In this document: positions 9,881 through 21,059 of the stretch, piece after piece
Position numbering within the stretch: the first letter of the stretch is position 1
Layout of the letters: each line of letters opens with the position of its first letter
From: Dimargaris cristalligena
Taxonomy: Eukaryota; Kickxellomycota; Dimargaritomycetes; Dimargaritales; Dimargaritaceae
NCBI GenBank assembly: GCA_027576995.1
Contig: JANBQC010000277.1
Coordinates: forward strand, 1 to 35,473
Direction: 5' to 3'
Length of the DNA: 35,473 nt
Translations under genes and position numbers: made by a program
Notes under the pieces: model-generated
Told to the model about the DNA's origin: nothing
Databases searched by the model: none
Seen by the model: only the letters and a program-made list of their open reading frames with translations

Positions 9881-12629
9881 GTTGTGTGTCGTGGGCGTGC
9901 GAAAGTAGTGGGAAGTAAACAGGCAAGGGGGAAACTACATAGAAGAAGGCGGAATACCCCTTTCTGAAAATGAGAGAGGGGTCGGCGATAACAGGGTTAC
10001 CTGGAAATATTCGGAATAAACCAAAATCAAAGTTGCTGGATAGAACCTTCAATATGACCGAGACGAAATAGTGGATAGTATATATATAAGAAGGGGGAAG
10101 AGCAGTGGAATCCCTAGTTATTACTACTGTTTGAATATTGCACTTGTATGAACTGTGGCTGAGCAAGCTAGAATGGGAAGCGACAGACAGGGGAGTCGTC
10201 TACTTGGGCGAAATGAAACGGCGGATTACCCAGGAGTGGAATAGTTCCAAGGGTAATGTGACTTGCATAGTCCAATGCCGAAAACTTGGCACCCGAAGCT
10301 CTAACAAAGAGAGGGGAAAATTGTAATAAAAAAAGTTGGAGAGTAGAAACCACGCAGTCCCAAACTTGTGGACGACCGAGCGGGTCATTTATACTCGTGC
10401 ACAATGCCCAAAACTGGCTGGCCGCGGTAACGCCACAGTCAAATTTGGGCACGAGCCGAAACCATGCAGCTGGAAGCATGGTCTATATTTTCATTGGCGG
10501 GGGATGGGAGACTCTTCTACTTTAGGGGGTCGACTAACTTCTCTTTGGTCCATTGTCTTAACTGCAGGGGATAAATGGATGGGCGATTTACATAAGTAAT
10601 ATGTTTTCTCCACATCCTTAGGTGGGGCACTCCTCCACTCGCCCATTCCTATTACTATTACGAATAGGTTTTCGCCCAGTGTTCCACATTGCAGTGACCA
10701 TTGAAGAATAGCAGTGATAAACAAAAAAAGGTTGGTCCGTTGTACCTTAATGGAACATTATGTGGTTTTCCCAGGTCAAACATTTTTGCAATTCCTGTCA
10801 GTCGAATGCAAATAATGTGCAGACTGTCTAACGTGTCCTGAAAATACGAGAAGGATCAAATCCGCAGAAGAAGATGTGCATCACACAGTGCCCGTCCCAT
10901 ACCAGGTTGGATTAGGAGTTACCCCATTTGGCAATTTTAACGGATCGAACTTCGTCACCCAACTGAAAGATGGACGCGCACCCAGAGAGAGAGAGAGAGA
11001 CCCATCGATATATTTTTTCCACCCAGCGCGGACCTCCGAAACTGGAATTGACAGATATTATTGGATAACGGATTCTTGATCCCAGAATGAGACAAGCCAA
11101 CCGCCCGAATTAACCAATAAAGGCCGGGTCGGACACTGTGGACGTACCCACTGACAATTTGGCGGTTGGACTATCGGTCGGCGGTGTGGTATATACACTT
11201 CACTTCATTGACTGGTCTGACCCATTGATTGATACACCAGCCGCTGGTACTACTGGTGGGGATCGCGCTGCAGAAGGGGTGGTTGGTCTATGACTAGAGT
11301 AGAGTAGAATAAAGTTGGGTAACCAGCGAGAAACCCATTAGGCGAAAATTGGCCCCAAATCTAAGTCAAATCGAATGATCTAAATTCGATGCTGTTGCCC
11401 ACGGGCCGATGATGGGCCTACTACGTGTAGCAATACCCCCCGAGGCTACGGAGACAGAAACACCTCTTACTGTGAGAGTCGAGTGGCCACAAACTATTTC
11501 TACAGTCCTTTCTTCTCCATTCTCATTTTTCCCGGCCAATGCTGCTCTCGGAGCTGAGGATTCCCGCCCCCCTGAATTGGGTCGATTTTTGGTGCCAGCC
11601 GCAAAAATTGGGTAAAGTTGGGTAACTCTATCAGGTCTCCAACCCTCCTCCAGGCCAATCGGGGCGAAATTACATGTTAGTGATGTTCAGCCCAGCTGTA
11701 TAGGTTTTTAAACATTACACATACTTTCTTTGTTTATTAGGAATGGCCATTTCACCAAGCGGGATTTTCGTTTTTCAGCCTAATTGATCCTCTCTTGCGC
11801 TTATCTTCGTAAATAACCCATTATAACCTAATAGGGTACACTAACCCATATCTATACTATGACACTTCTCATCCAGTAAGCTATTCGTACATGCCTTATG
11901 TGCGGCTGCACTACTGACCCTGTGCATGTCCCGAGCTTAGTATGTGTGGCTCACAGCATCTATACACAACATAAAAATGGACACTGGTAGAGCCGAAATA
12001 AGGTTGGATTTATTGGTATTGTAACGGTTAGGTCGAGAGGGACCGAGGAATTACCAATATTTCGGGATCCGAGGGGGGGAATAAGAAAATAATAAAGTTT
12101 ATGAATATTGATTGTATTTTATTAAGACAACCAGATTCCGGGTTCGGGAGCATATTGCGAGATTTATACTCTTGTTCTCATTTCTCGGGTTCGGTGGAAT
12201 TGGCTATCGCTCGCGCTTCGCTTGGTGGGGCCTCCCAGGGGGCCGGGTCACGTGAGGGAGTGGAGTCTCGGCTGGATAGGCCGCTCGGCGGTTGCAGTAT
12301 GAGAATCCTGATTTAGAGGGTTTACTGCCTGGTAAAAGTCCCACTGTCGGAGTTGTCGAGTCAGGCAAAAAGCCCCCATGGCTGGTGTAGGCCACTTTGT
12401 CTGCCCACCAGTAAAGTGGGGGACTTCGTGCATTCCCCTGACCAACTAGGCCACCAAGCGAAACCCTCATTAACCCTCCGAAGATTGGGCTGTCCAGTAC
12501 GAGGGGAACAGGGGGCATGTGTCCATTCCCCGTCCTGCTTTCCTTTCTATTCGGTTTACAATGCTCCTGAATGCAGGTTAAGAGCTTCGTCGCATTCGGG
12601 CTTCCTGGTCTCCTTGAATGTTCCTCAAC
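9881..12629. other. Long intergenic region between divergent TF and RING genes
   Basis: About 2.75 kb without a recognisable gene; small frames on both strands have no family features. It holds a TATA-like run upstream of the TF gene (near 10079-10088), a short GA run (about 10986-11000), the 13-mer AAAGTTGGGTAAC twice (11311-11323 and 11614-11626), and a palindromic TCACGTGA (12248-12255). The last is a consensus site for bHLH factors of the Cbf1/Pho4 type. Confidence 0.5.
12248..12255. promoter_or_regulatory. TCACGTGA E-box-like palindrome
   Basis: Perfect 8-bp palindrome 382 bp upstream of the likely start of the RING gene. It matches the core recognised by fungal bHLH regulators. A single site; function not shown. 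Confidence 0.3.
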
Positions 12630-13852
12630 ATGGACCCTGCTACCCCCATTGTCACTACTTCACCTGGCGTGCCTCCTGAAAGGCCCGCCGAGCCACCATC
12701 GTCTCCGACACTCTTACCTCCCACTGACGAAGAGGAAATCAGCCGGTGTGCCATTTGCCTGGACACCGTTCACGATTTGGCCTACGTTGACCATTGTTTC
12801 CATCCCTACTGTTTCCCCTGTATTACTGCCTGGTGCTCCGTGGATACCCGTTGCCCCCTCTGCCAGGGGCGTATTACCGCACTTATCTACGATATCCAGG
12901 GCCAATTCCACCGAGTATTGCCCGTGGAGCAACCTGCGCTGGGCGGTCAGTCCACTTCTCGAACACCGTACCCACCACGTCTGAGTAGACCTCGTGTCGG
13001 TCAGACGCCCGGAAGACAGCCAAATCGTCCTCAGTATACAGCGGAATCGGGCCTTCGCAAACGACGGGCCATCTACGGCTTTGGACTAGTGCCATGTCGA
13101 ATAGCGAACCAAGGTACCGAGGAACTTCATAGTCGTTCGACTTTAGGTAATATACAGGTTGCTAATTTCTGAGATTAATGTTCTAATCCGCCAATACCAC
13201 CCTTCCCCCATGGTTTGGAGCCCATCATGCTCAATCGACCTCGATTACATGGTATGGACATTTTCTGAACAACTATGCCATCTATATATCATTCTACAAT
13301 GGTTTCTAGTGGATATTTCGCGAACTGTCAACCCCGGCCGAATCAAGCCGTGGATCACTCGAGACGTCAATGTAATTTTGGGCACTGGTGATCATACTCT
13401 TGTCATTGAGTATATTATGGCTCTCCTTCAAAAGTAAGTAATTAAAGCAGTCAACAATATCTACCTCCTCCCTACTGCTCATACCGATTGGTACTAAGCA
13501 GTTTCAACCGGAAAGCTGAATCCTTTTAAATACAGATTGGACGGGATATACATTGCTCTGCCAGTAGCCATTCCCACGGTGACTAGGCTGTTCACTGAGT
13601 ATTTTTCATAATGCCTTAAGTTAACGTGTTACTGCCTGCTCCTCCTCTTTCAATTATATATATTATTATGTATCAATTACATTTAGACCAATTGATTTAA
13701 CCTCAGCGGACGTTCAAACGCAGCTACATCCATTTTTACAAGACCATACAATTCCTTTTCTTAGGGAACTTCGCCTGTTTATAGACTCCAAACTTACTAT
13801 GCCCTTTTATGACCAATATGTAGCTTACCAGCCGAGAAATTATCCAAACTAA
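12630..13852 (+). CDS. TOPORS-like RING finger E3 ligase, three exons
   Basis: Predicted E3 ubiquitin (possibly SUMO) ligase of 268 aa. Exons are 12630-13146, 13310-13433 and 13687-13852, with phases 1 and 2 that join without conflict. Donors are GTAATA and GTAAGT, acceptors TTTCTAG and ATTTAG. The N-terminal half has a C3HC4 RING: C40, C43, C56, H58, C61, C64, C75, C78. After a Pro/Arg-rich linker come RRAIYGFGL, KPWITRDV, and in exon 3 LHPFLQDHTIPFLREL with FYDQYVAY. This follows the order of the conserved C-terminal block of animal TOPORS (RRTLYR, PWLKREL, RPFLLNRTEHFIHEF, AAFDQHANY). The Met at 12630 is preferred over 12618 because it has A at -3 and G at +4. TOPORS proteins are known as dual ubiquitin/SUMO ligases; SUMO activity here is inference. 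The long C-terminal tail of animal TOPORS is absent. Confidence 0.85.
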
Positions 13853-15122
13853 ACTTAATCTAATACATTTAACCGGGAACTATACAGATTTATCGGCGAT
13901 TTGTAATATCGGGTACTATCTGTTGGACCTCCTTTTTGGCCAGCCTTAAATGAAAGCATATACGTGGAATTCCTCCCAAACTACATCGGGGCTGTAATGA
14001 CATGTACACGGAAATTTAAGTGAGAGATATAGAATGACCCTGTAAAGTCTGGCTCATCAACTGACTTCTACGTTACACAGCTATACTGCACTATTTAAAT
14101 ACTCTACATTGCTTAACGTTACATAAAACCAATTACCCCATTTACTGGAACTGGGCTTATGAAATGTGCCGCTGCAACTTAGAGGTAGTCTAGTATAGTA
14201 GTTTGTAATTCCTGTCTACCTCTCTGCATGTCTATTAAATATTTTAATCAAAGTTACCAAGTTAATAGTGCAACGTACATGCATTCCTGCTTGCTTCTTT
14301 CATTACCCATATTCAGCCGATCTAATTACAGATAGCTGTCCTGTTAGATATATATATATATATATATATATATACCAAGAAACCTAGAAATTGTTATTAG
14401 CATAAAAATCTCCAAATCCTTTTGAGCTTTCTTGGAATGGGATCTGTCCCCTACAATAAGACTGAATATAACCACAAGACTGGCGGGTGAGTTGCATAAT
14501 AGCTACCGCAGCTACGTTTTTTACGTTTGGTGGATCAGTTGCACCCCGATTTAAATGCAGGGAGGAGGGTTATGATCCCTTTCTGTATTGACATTTCAAG
14601 TATAGCCCTCCGCCGAGTGTACACATGGGGAAGAGCATCTACCCTACTGTGGGCGAGCCACCCCAACTCATACGAGCAGAATAAAAAGGACGATCTTACA
14701 GTGGGTACACCAGTGGCCTTGGGTTTCTTCACTCCAAAAGAGCCATATAACATCACCATAGCCACTCTACTTCTCCAGAAATAGGAGCGAATAGATGGCC
14801 AGGCATGGAAATATGGAAAGAATGGTTGGCTACCACACACACCTTTTGGGTGCTCCTTCAAGGTCCGCCCAGCCCACCTTGCCTTCCTACCTATCTACCT
14901 ACCTAGCTGCCCATTAGCGACCATTGAGTATCCGTGAAGGTGTCCTCCTCGTCTGTCAGTAGCAGCTTAATTCCCCACCTGGGCTTCCCATCACCCACCC
15001 CTTTTTGACTGCGTTATTCTTTTAGTTCACTTCCCGACGGTGTTCTCCTTTGTTCATTCATTCACCTTCTCATTCAACCCCATACCACATCCTATTTGTC
15101 TACTTTTAAACCTTCCTTGACC
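13853..15122. other. Intergenic region upstream of GMPPA
   Basis: No gene recognised. It includes a (TA)n tract at about 14348-14374. Overlapping frames at 14527-14784 (+) and 14535-14861 (-) lack family features. The last 200 bp before the GMPPA start are pyrimidine-rich on the + strand, as expected for a fungal core promoter. Confidence 0.5.
14348..14374. repeat. (TA)n microsatellite
   Basis: Uninterrupted TA dinucleotide run between the RING and GMPPA genes. Confidence 0.9.
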
Positions 15123-16587
15123 ATGTCCACCGTAAAGGCTGTGATCCTCGTCGGAGGGCCCTCCCGGGGCACCCGTTTCCGCCCGCTGTCCATGAACGTT
15201 CCTAAGCCTCTGTTCCCCGTGGCCGGTCGACCCATCATCTGGCACCCCATCGCCGCTCTAGCCAAGCTGAAGCAGGTCACCGAGATCCTGCTCGTTGGCT
15301 TTTTCGAGGACTTCGTCTTTAGAGAATTCCTCGATAGCTGCTCGGCCGAGTTCCCCAATATCCACTTCAAGTAAGTTATAATCAGAGATATGAATTGATA
15401 GGAAGTGGAGGCCACCGGCCTTTATTAAACTAGACCCAACTTAAGGATAGATTTTTTGATCCCAACCCACAGTGTCAATTTAACTAAGTCGAATTTGCTA
15501 CGCCTGTATTATTGTAATATTTGCCCCCTCATCCCACTGCGTACACTTCAAAATGACCAGGTACCTGCGCGAATACCAGTCCCTAGGCACGGCCGGTGGT
15601 ATTTACCACTTCCGCAACGAGATTCTGCGTCACTCGCCCCAGCATATTTTCGTGCTGCACGCCGATGTCTGCTGCAGTTACCCCCTGGCCGAGATGCTGG
15701 CTTTCCACGAAGCCCAAGGTCGCGGCGGCACTATCATGGGTACGCGGGTCGAGCGCGACGATGCCCACCGCTACGGCTGTCTGGTGGCCGACACCGAAAC
15801 GAACGAAGTCCTGCACTACGTCGAAAAACCCGAAACATTCATTAGCGATCTGATCAGCTGTGGTGTGGGGGTGTTCAAGTACAGCGCTCTCTTTGACACC
15901 ATCCGGGCGGCCCTCGAAGCCCGCCACCAGCAAATGGAAGAGGACCGGGCGTACGAGTGGCCCAGTCGGTCGACCGAAACCGATGACTACGATGTGTTAC
16001 GGCTCGAACAGGACGTGCTGCGTCCCCTCGCGGCGGACCACCAACTGACCGTGTACGTGACCCCGAGCTTCTGGCGCCAAATCAAATCCGCGGGCTCGGC
16101 CATTCCCGCCAACGCGGCCTACCTGGACCAGATGCTCCAGAGTCACTCCACGGCCCTGACCCCCCCATCGTCGGCGACGGCCGGCCCCGAAATCGTAGGT
16201 GCTGTGTCTATCCATCCCTCGGCCCGCATTGACCCCACCGCCAAGATTGGCCCCCACGTTTCCATCGGTCCCCGCGTCACCGTCGGTCCCGGCGTGCGCG
16301 TCAAGAACTCGATCCTGTTGGACGGTGTCGATATCAAGCCCAACAGCTGTGTGCTTAACAGTGTCATTGGCTGGCGATCGAAGCTGGGTTCCTGGGTGCG
16401 GGTCGAAGGTACCCCCGTGTCCGGTCGCCACGACTTGGAGGCTATTACCAATGCCGGCGTGAAGAACCAGTCCATCACTATTCTGGGCCAGGAAGTCGTG
16501 GTGGCGGACGAATGTATCATTCGTAACTGCATCGTCTTGCCCAATAAGGAACTGCGGAGCAGCTTCCACGACGACATTCTGATGTAG
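15123..16587 (+). CDS. GMPPA: Mannose-1-phosphate guanyltransferase alpha subunit (GMPPA), two exons
   Basis: 424-aa protein of GDP-mannose metabolism, cytosolic, supplying or sensing GDP-mannose for glycosylation and cell-wall mannan. Exon 1 is 15123-15370 (donor GTAAGT), the intron is 15371-15560, and exon 2 is 15561-16587 (acceptor GACCAG); phase 2 joins cleanly across a Lys codon. The N-terminal nucleotidyltransferase domain has GGPSRGTRFRPLS (11-23), VPKPLFPVAG and FVLHADVC. A left-handed beta-helix of hexapeptide repeats (about 293-365; IHPSARIDPTAKIGPHVSIG) follows. Length, the LGTAGGIYHFR segment and the ADVC variant fit GMPPA (animal length about 420) better than the catalytic GMPPB/Psa1 type. 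In animals GMPPA is regulatory; the same role here is inferred. Start chosen at ATG 15123 (ACCATG); the frame extends upstream only through a TTG. Confidence 0.93.
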
Positions 16588-17204
16588 TTGTGGGAGAGGA
16601 TAGCAACTTTTAACTATATATAACTAGCTTGCAACATGGGTTGGTTTACCCCCGGATTTGCAATCTTAAGTCTGGAGGAGGAAGGGTGTATTCATTGAGG
16701 GGGACCCAGTGGAGAATATTCATCACACTTGCTTAGTATTTGTATTCTATATACCAACTGTTTGTATCGTCGTATTATCACATTTAATAGCAAATGCATA
16801 TTACTAAAGCCCTCTTCCACCTCTCCCCCTTCCTTATTTTATTCATCGTCAGCTCGAACTTTAATAAAAAAATAACCGTTCAATGCACGAATGTAGTTTT
16901 TTGAATGCGGGTTTTATTTATAGTACAAAAGCCAATTAGCGAGGTAGCCTTTTTTCTTTCCAATTCTATTATGCTGAGCCATAAAATAAAATAAAATAAT
17001 CCTCAATTATTATTTTTTGGTTTCTAAGCACTTTAAAATAGGAATAGTAAACTGATAGTGATAATAAGCACAGGCCTAACCAGGAGCTGTCCAGGGACCT
17101 ACCCAAATATTCATGTTAGACCACCCCTTCCTAATCAAGCCAGTCTGGATAGAGCAAGGGCAATGGGAAAGGAACAGGGACTAGGAAAGCAGAAGAGGAG
17201 TATT
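16588..17204. other. Convergent intergenic spacer, GMPPA / MRS2
   Basis: AT-rich 3' flank of two convergent genes. It contains several AATAAA-like motifs on both strands (for example near 16864 and around 16984-17000), consistent with transcript ends. No gene seen. Confidence 0.55.
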
Positions 17205-18797
17205 TCACAAACGACGCAAAAGCATCCGCATTTTCCGCACCGAAATCAGAATCACCACGGACACCATCCCGATGATAAACGTAGTGACCATCGCAAAGGC
17301 CAACGGATGGGCTTCGTGGTGATTAATCAAGTTCATACCGAACAGGCCCGCGCCCAAGGCTCCGGCGGTGAGGCCGAGCATCCCGATATTGACCTGTAAT
17401 TCCAGCATCATCAGATTGTTCCGTTGGGCATCCAACATGATATTCACAATGTCTTCGGTGGACCGCATGTTGGTATTGAGGGCCGCGATGATATTGGCGA
17501 TTTCCTCGACTTGTTTTAAATAGGTTTCCAATAACAGTTCCACTTCCTCGTGGTCATTGGTGGCCCGGGGCGCGTTGGATTCCTTGGCGGACAGGTACAT
17601 GGCCGCTAAATCCTCGTCTTGCTCCAGAACTTCGACAATGGCGTCCCGGATATTCAACACTTTCTGTTCGAATTTGGCCATGCGTTTGGAGTACTGGAGG
17701 AGTTCTTTGAGTTTATGCCGGTCGATTTTTTCTTCGAGGTGCGCCAGGAGGTTGGTCACCAAATTCGATACTACCTGCACTTCATCCTGGAGGGTAGTGA
17801 TGACGCTCACCAAGACGGATTCCAACGCGCGGAACTCGAACGGGAGTCCGCTGCCTTTTAATAAGGCCCCCGACCGTAACTTTTCCTGGAGATCGTAAAT
17901 GAAAATGGACTGGTTGTAGCTGTCCGTCGACCCGAGCGAATCAAACAGGACGACCGTGTCGGCTTTGATCAGGGCCCGGATATGGGCAATGTTGACGAGG
18001 ATCACGTGTTTGCGCACCAGAATCGCGGGCAGTTGGTTGATGTAGAGGCTGTCGATTTTCCGCAGGTCCCGCACCTGCAGGCCGTGTTGCGCACAGAGCT
18101 CGGATTTGGAAAACTCGCCGGCGATGGTGGTCACGTGGCCCACCCGATCGAAGACCGTGCAGCGCAGCTTGAGGTCATTGTGGGGAAGGCCCAACCGGGG
18201 GTACGATGGGGTGGGCGGAAATGCCGGGGTGGATGAAGCGGCGGCCGTCGATGCCGACAGGGAACGCCGGGTAGGAGGAGTATTCCGCCGGGCGTCGCGG
18301 GCTAGTGAGCCCCGGTGACGGGGGGTAGTAACTAAGGCCGTCGTAGTAGTAGAAGTAGTAATGGTAGTGGAAGAAGACGATAAAGAAGAAGCCCAGCGTA
18401 GTGGGAGGTTGTTGACCAGGCCGACCGACTGCTGGGGAGAAGAGCACCGCGCTCGACTGGCCGAGTAGCCCATTCTAGGCAGCAGTGTAGCGGCGGGGGC
18501 TATCCGGGCCGCTGCCGCTGGGGACGATGGACCGTGGTGGTGTGGGCCAGGCCAGCTGCTGCTGCTGCTGCTATGGGTCCCCGCAGACGGGCAGCCAGGG
18601 TGGCCGTTATTGACATTATTCGCAAGGCCGGCGGGCTTTCCCCAGCCTACCGTGGTTGGGGCCCGCGTTCGTGGGGTCATCATTGACTTCTGCCTGCGAC
18701 ATGCCGACGACGACTGTGCTGAACCTACCACGGAGGGGAAGGACTGGGTCGAACGAATTAGCCGGGCGAATGGGGATAGCAAAGCGGTGGATCCCAT
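17205..18797 (-). CDS. MRS2: MRS2-type mitochondrial magnesium channel (CorA family)
   Basis: 530-aa single-exon protein predicted to form the Mg2+ channel of the mitochondrial inner membrane. Conserved sequence starts at about residue 209 (LKLRCTVFDRVGH) and includes the RDLRKIDS and LPFEFRALE blocks and a long helical region. Two membrane segments follow: the first ends in the pore signature GMN (487-489; FGMN where yeast has YGMN), the second is FAMVTTFIIGMVSVVILIS. The C-terminus is basic (RKMRMLLRRL). The first ~200 residues are low-complexity, rich in Ser, Thr, Pro and Arg, with few acids, as for a mitochondrial presequence but unusually long. Met 109 (MGYSASRARC) could be an alternative start, also with presequence character. 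A poly-Thr/Ser stretch (about 140-153) is encoded by a trinucleotide repeat. The gene converges on GMPPA. Confidence 0.95.
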   Translation of the reverse strand: MGSTALLSPFARLIRSTQSFPSVVGSAQSSSACRRQKSMMTPRTRAPTTVGWGKPAGLANNVNNGHPGCPSAGTHSSSSSSWPGPHHHGPSSPAAAARIAPAATLLPRMGYSASRARCSSPQQSVGLVNNLPLRWASSLSSSSTTITTSTTTTALVTTPRHRGSLARDARRNTPPTRRSLSASTAAASSTPAFPPTPSYPRLGLPHNDLKLRCTVFDRVGHVTTIAGEFSKSELCAQHGLQVRDLRKIDSLYINQLPAILVRKHVILVNIAHIRALIKADTVVLFDSLGSTDSYNQSIFIYDLQEKLRSGALLKGSGLPFEFRALESVLVSVITTLQDEVQVVSNLVTNLLAHLEEKIDRHKLKELLQYSKRMAKFEQKVLNIRDAIVEVLEQDEDLAAMYLSAKESNAPRATNDHEEVELLLETYLKQVEEIANIIAALNTNMRSTEDIVNIMLDAQRNNLMMLELQVNIGMLGLTAGALGAGLFGMNLINHHEAHPLAFAMVTTFIIGMVSVVILISVRKMRMLLRRL

Positions 18798-19550
18798 GGG
18801 TGGCAGTAGGACTGGTATGTAAGCTAATTGGAGAAGGGAAAATAAAGGAGAGCCGAAATGCGACTATCTAATTGAAGGGGATGACTCCTTAAGAGAGGGC
18901 TACGGCACTTAGATCGACGAAGAGTTCAGTTGACCAAGGCCATGTGCATTGCTCAACGGTGACTGGGGCAATGTCCCTTAAAAAATTGAAGAAAGGGAAT
19001 CGATAAACGTAGAATCTATGAAGAAATGAATTGCCACCGCGAATCCGGCACACTGTTATTTCGAGCTTAGTTACCACGGTAAAGAAAAAAGAAAGATGGG
19101 ACGACGATAAAGGGAGTTACGTGGTACAGAAGTAGAGGAATGTGTGTGTTCTTCTCATATGCAGCGCTCTATCTCCAATGCATTTCAGGCACCAATTGGT
19201 TGGACTATCAATATGTTTAGTATAGTCATCACAGACTGCTGGAATTAGGCGCCGAAAATATAATTAGGGCGAAATTCGGACCAGTGGTATGTTTTAAACA
19301 ATACGTGTATGGAGGAATAGGCGGGAGACGCATGTTTAACCTGTACTATTTGCCTTATTACATGCCAATGCGGGTCAAAGGGAATAGGAATATAAATGAT
19401 GTATTATTGTATAGGAAATGCTAAAGGAAGGTGCCTTCTGGAACCAGAGGGAGCTCTAGGTTTGGAAAATAGCTGACAAAGAAATAAATCCACTCCTCAT
19501 GTGCTGGTTTGCTACACCCACTCTATTGTTGATTGAGTGTGCTGTTAACA
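18798..19550. other. Intergenic upstream of MRS2
   Basis: No gene recognised. A small minus-strand frame at 18889-19077 has no family features. The promoter of MRS2 should lie in the first few hundred bases. Confidence 0.5.
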
Positions 19551-19704
19551 GCCTCATCCAACGGATTGTTCGTTATGTACTACAGCCTAGCTAAACACTT
19601 ACCCGTATGGATGTCAGATTCAAATAAGGTCGAATATCACCCATACGGATCTATATGGGAGAAGTTCATTCAGGCTGTATAACGAAAAGTCCATTGGATG
19701 AGGC
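19551..19704. mobile_element. Short palindromic inverted-repeat element (MITE-like)
   Basis: A 154-bp element with long terminal inverted repeats: GCCTCATCCAACGGATTGTT at the left pairs with the complement of a right end that reads GCCTCATCCAATGGACTTTT on the other strand. Both arms continue with TTCGTTAT and ACAGCCT, and an inner CCGTATGG/CCATACGG pair. Related half-elements occur at about 19757-19800, 21495-21550 and 35357-35416. It is too short to encode anything. No clear target duplication (flanks TAACA and CAATA). Non-autonomous DNA transposon is the best guess. Confidence 0.6.
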
Positions 19705-20834
19705 CAATATTACTGGTTAAAATCTATTCTCAGATATATTCACCCTTACATGTATTATGTAAAACCTTATACAGCTGGTTTGAATTTCACCCATATCAAT
19801 CAGCGCGGAAAAACATCGGGATTTGGACCTAGTGGTACACATGTCAAAAGGGCTGATGGGCCCAATGTAAACTGAGGCCGTCTAACCCAACAGACAGCGG
19901 GAGAGGGAAATGGGGGGTGTGGGTGGGCATCACTAGTCGACCAGTCGGAAGAAATCCGCTGTTGGGCAACAGGGTGCTGGGAGGCTTTAGCCAAGGGCAG
20001 TGTAAATGTAATAAATATCTTCCCGTTGCTCCACCTACATACCCAGTCCAACGAAACAATCCAGCAAGCAAACGGGAGGAAGGCAGCACTCTTGATCAAA
20101 ACCATCGAGAGATGTATACAGTATCGATCTGGGTTCCCCTGGGCAATCTATTACCCTCCCCGCGCGCTTTGCCTAATATTTAAGTGTACTCCTTCTTACT
20201 CCTCCTCCTCTCTTCATCTTCCTTAAAATTGATAAAAACCACAATCCTAGTATACCTTTGATGTGGCCCAATTTAAGTTTATATCAGCACATTAAATTAA
20301 AACCATGACAATCAATTCAAGCCCCGCACTATACTGGAGCCCCCCCCCCACCTATCCACCCTACATGCCAAGCCCCCTTATTTGCGAACGATGTGCAGTA
20401 GAAGTAGAAATGCTTCGGGAAAGCTATTCCAGCCAAGACCCGGGCCCCTCACTATTTCCTATTTCTACGCTAGTCTAGGTGACTGGTTTCCCGAATCGCT
20501 TAGGTATTTAAAACCAACTGCATTTTCCTCCTAATAATCTTATCGTTACAGCGTCAATTATCTCATTAGGCTCATTGATATCCTCCCCACTTATTTCCAG
20601 TTTACCATTTCTAAATTTAACCCCATGCATTTCAGTTAACCAAAGTTTACATTAACTAGTTGTCGCATTTTGTTCATCAACCCTACTAACCAGCCAACCC
20701 CCCCTCCCCCGTTCTCCACCCAACAACGTACATACATTTACATCTTCACTCTCGCCATATATCTTCCACTCCAGCCTTTTGTCACTATCACTCCACCATT
20801 TCGGCAATCACCCTCTCGTCTCGCCATTACTACA
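19705..20834. other. Intergenic with diverged repeat fragment and promoter of a secreted protein gene
   Basis: It begins with a diverged half-copy of the inverted-repeat element (about 19757-19800: TATACAGCTGGTTTGAATTT). Frames at 19800-20226 on both strands overlap one another and have no family features. The last 300 bp, after TATTTAAAA (20514-20522), look like the promoter and 5' UTR of the gene starting at 20835. Confidence 0.45.
20514..20522 (+). promoter_or_regulatory. TATA-like element upstream of secreted protein 1
   Basis: TATTTAAAA, about 313 bp upstream of the start codon at 20835. This would leave a long 5' UTR; spacing alone does not prove use. Confidence 0.3.
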
Positions 20835-21059
20835 ATGAATAAGTCTATAATCATTGCTTTTCTCCTTATTGCTGTTGGTGGCAACCAGGTCTTGGCGGCT
20901 CCAACATTGTGCAAACGTACGATAACCGCTGTGGGTGACCCCTACCAGATGGCCAAAAATTTGGTGAAATTGCCTTTTAAAGCCGCTGCTGCCTCGACTA
21001 AGAAATTTATTAAAAAGGGTATTAGTAAAGGGAAACAAGCACTGGGTCACGATAAATGA
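20835..21059 (+). CDS. Small secreted cationic protein with Kex2-type site
   Basis: 74-aa protein, no family recognised. It starts MNKS followed by a hydrophobic stretch IIIAFLLIAV, and a probable signal peptidase site at VLA|AP (21/22). A dibasic KR at 27-28 would suit Kex2 processing, releasing a ~46-residue peptide beginning TITAVGDPY. That peptide is strongly basic (KK at 56-57 and 60-61) and could form an amphipathic helix (AKNLVKLPFKAAA...KKFIKKGI). It has one Cys (C26), before the KR. The start at 20835 is the only in-frame ATG; the frame extends upstream only through non-ATG codons. The layout fits a secreted effector, antimicrobial-like peptide or hormone-like peptide; which one cannot be told from sequence. 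Confidence 0.6.
   Translation: MNKSIIIAFLLIAVGGNQVLAAPTLCKRTITAVGDPYQMAKNLVKLPFKAAAASTKKFIKKGISKGKQALGHDK

Noticed and set aside
14527..14861. Overlapping 85- and 108-codon frames on opposite strands
   Set aside because: No signal peptide, motif or family resemblance, and no promoter or splice evidence.
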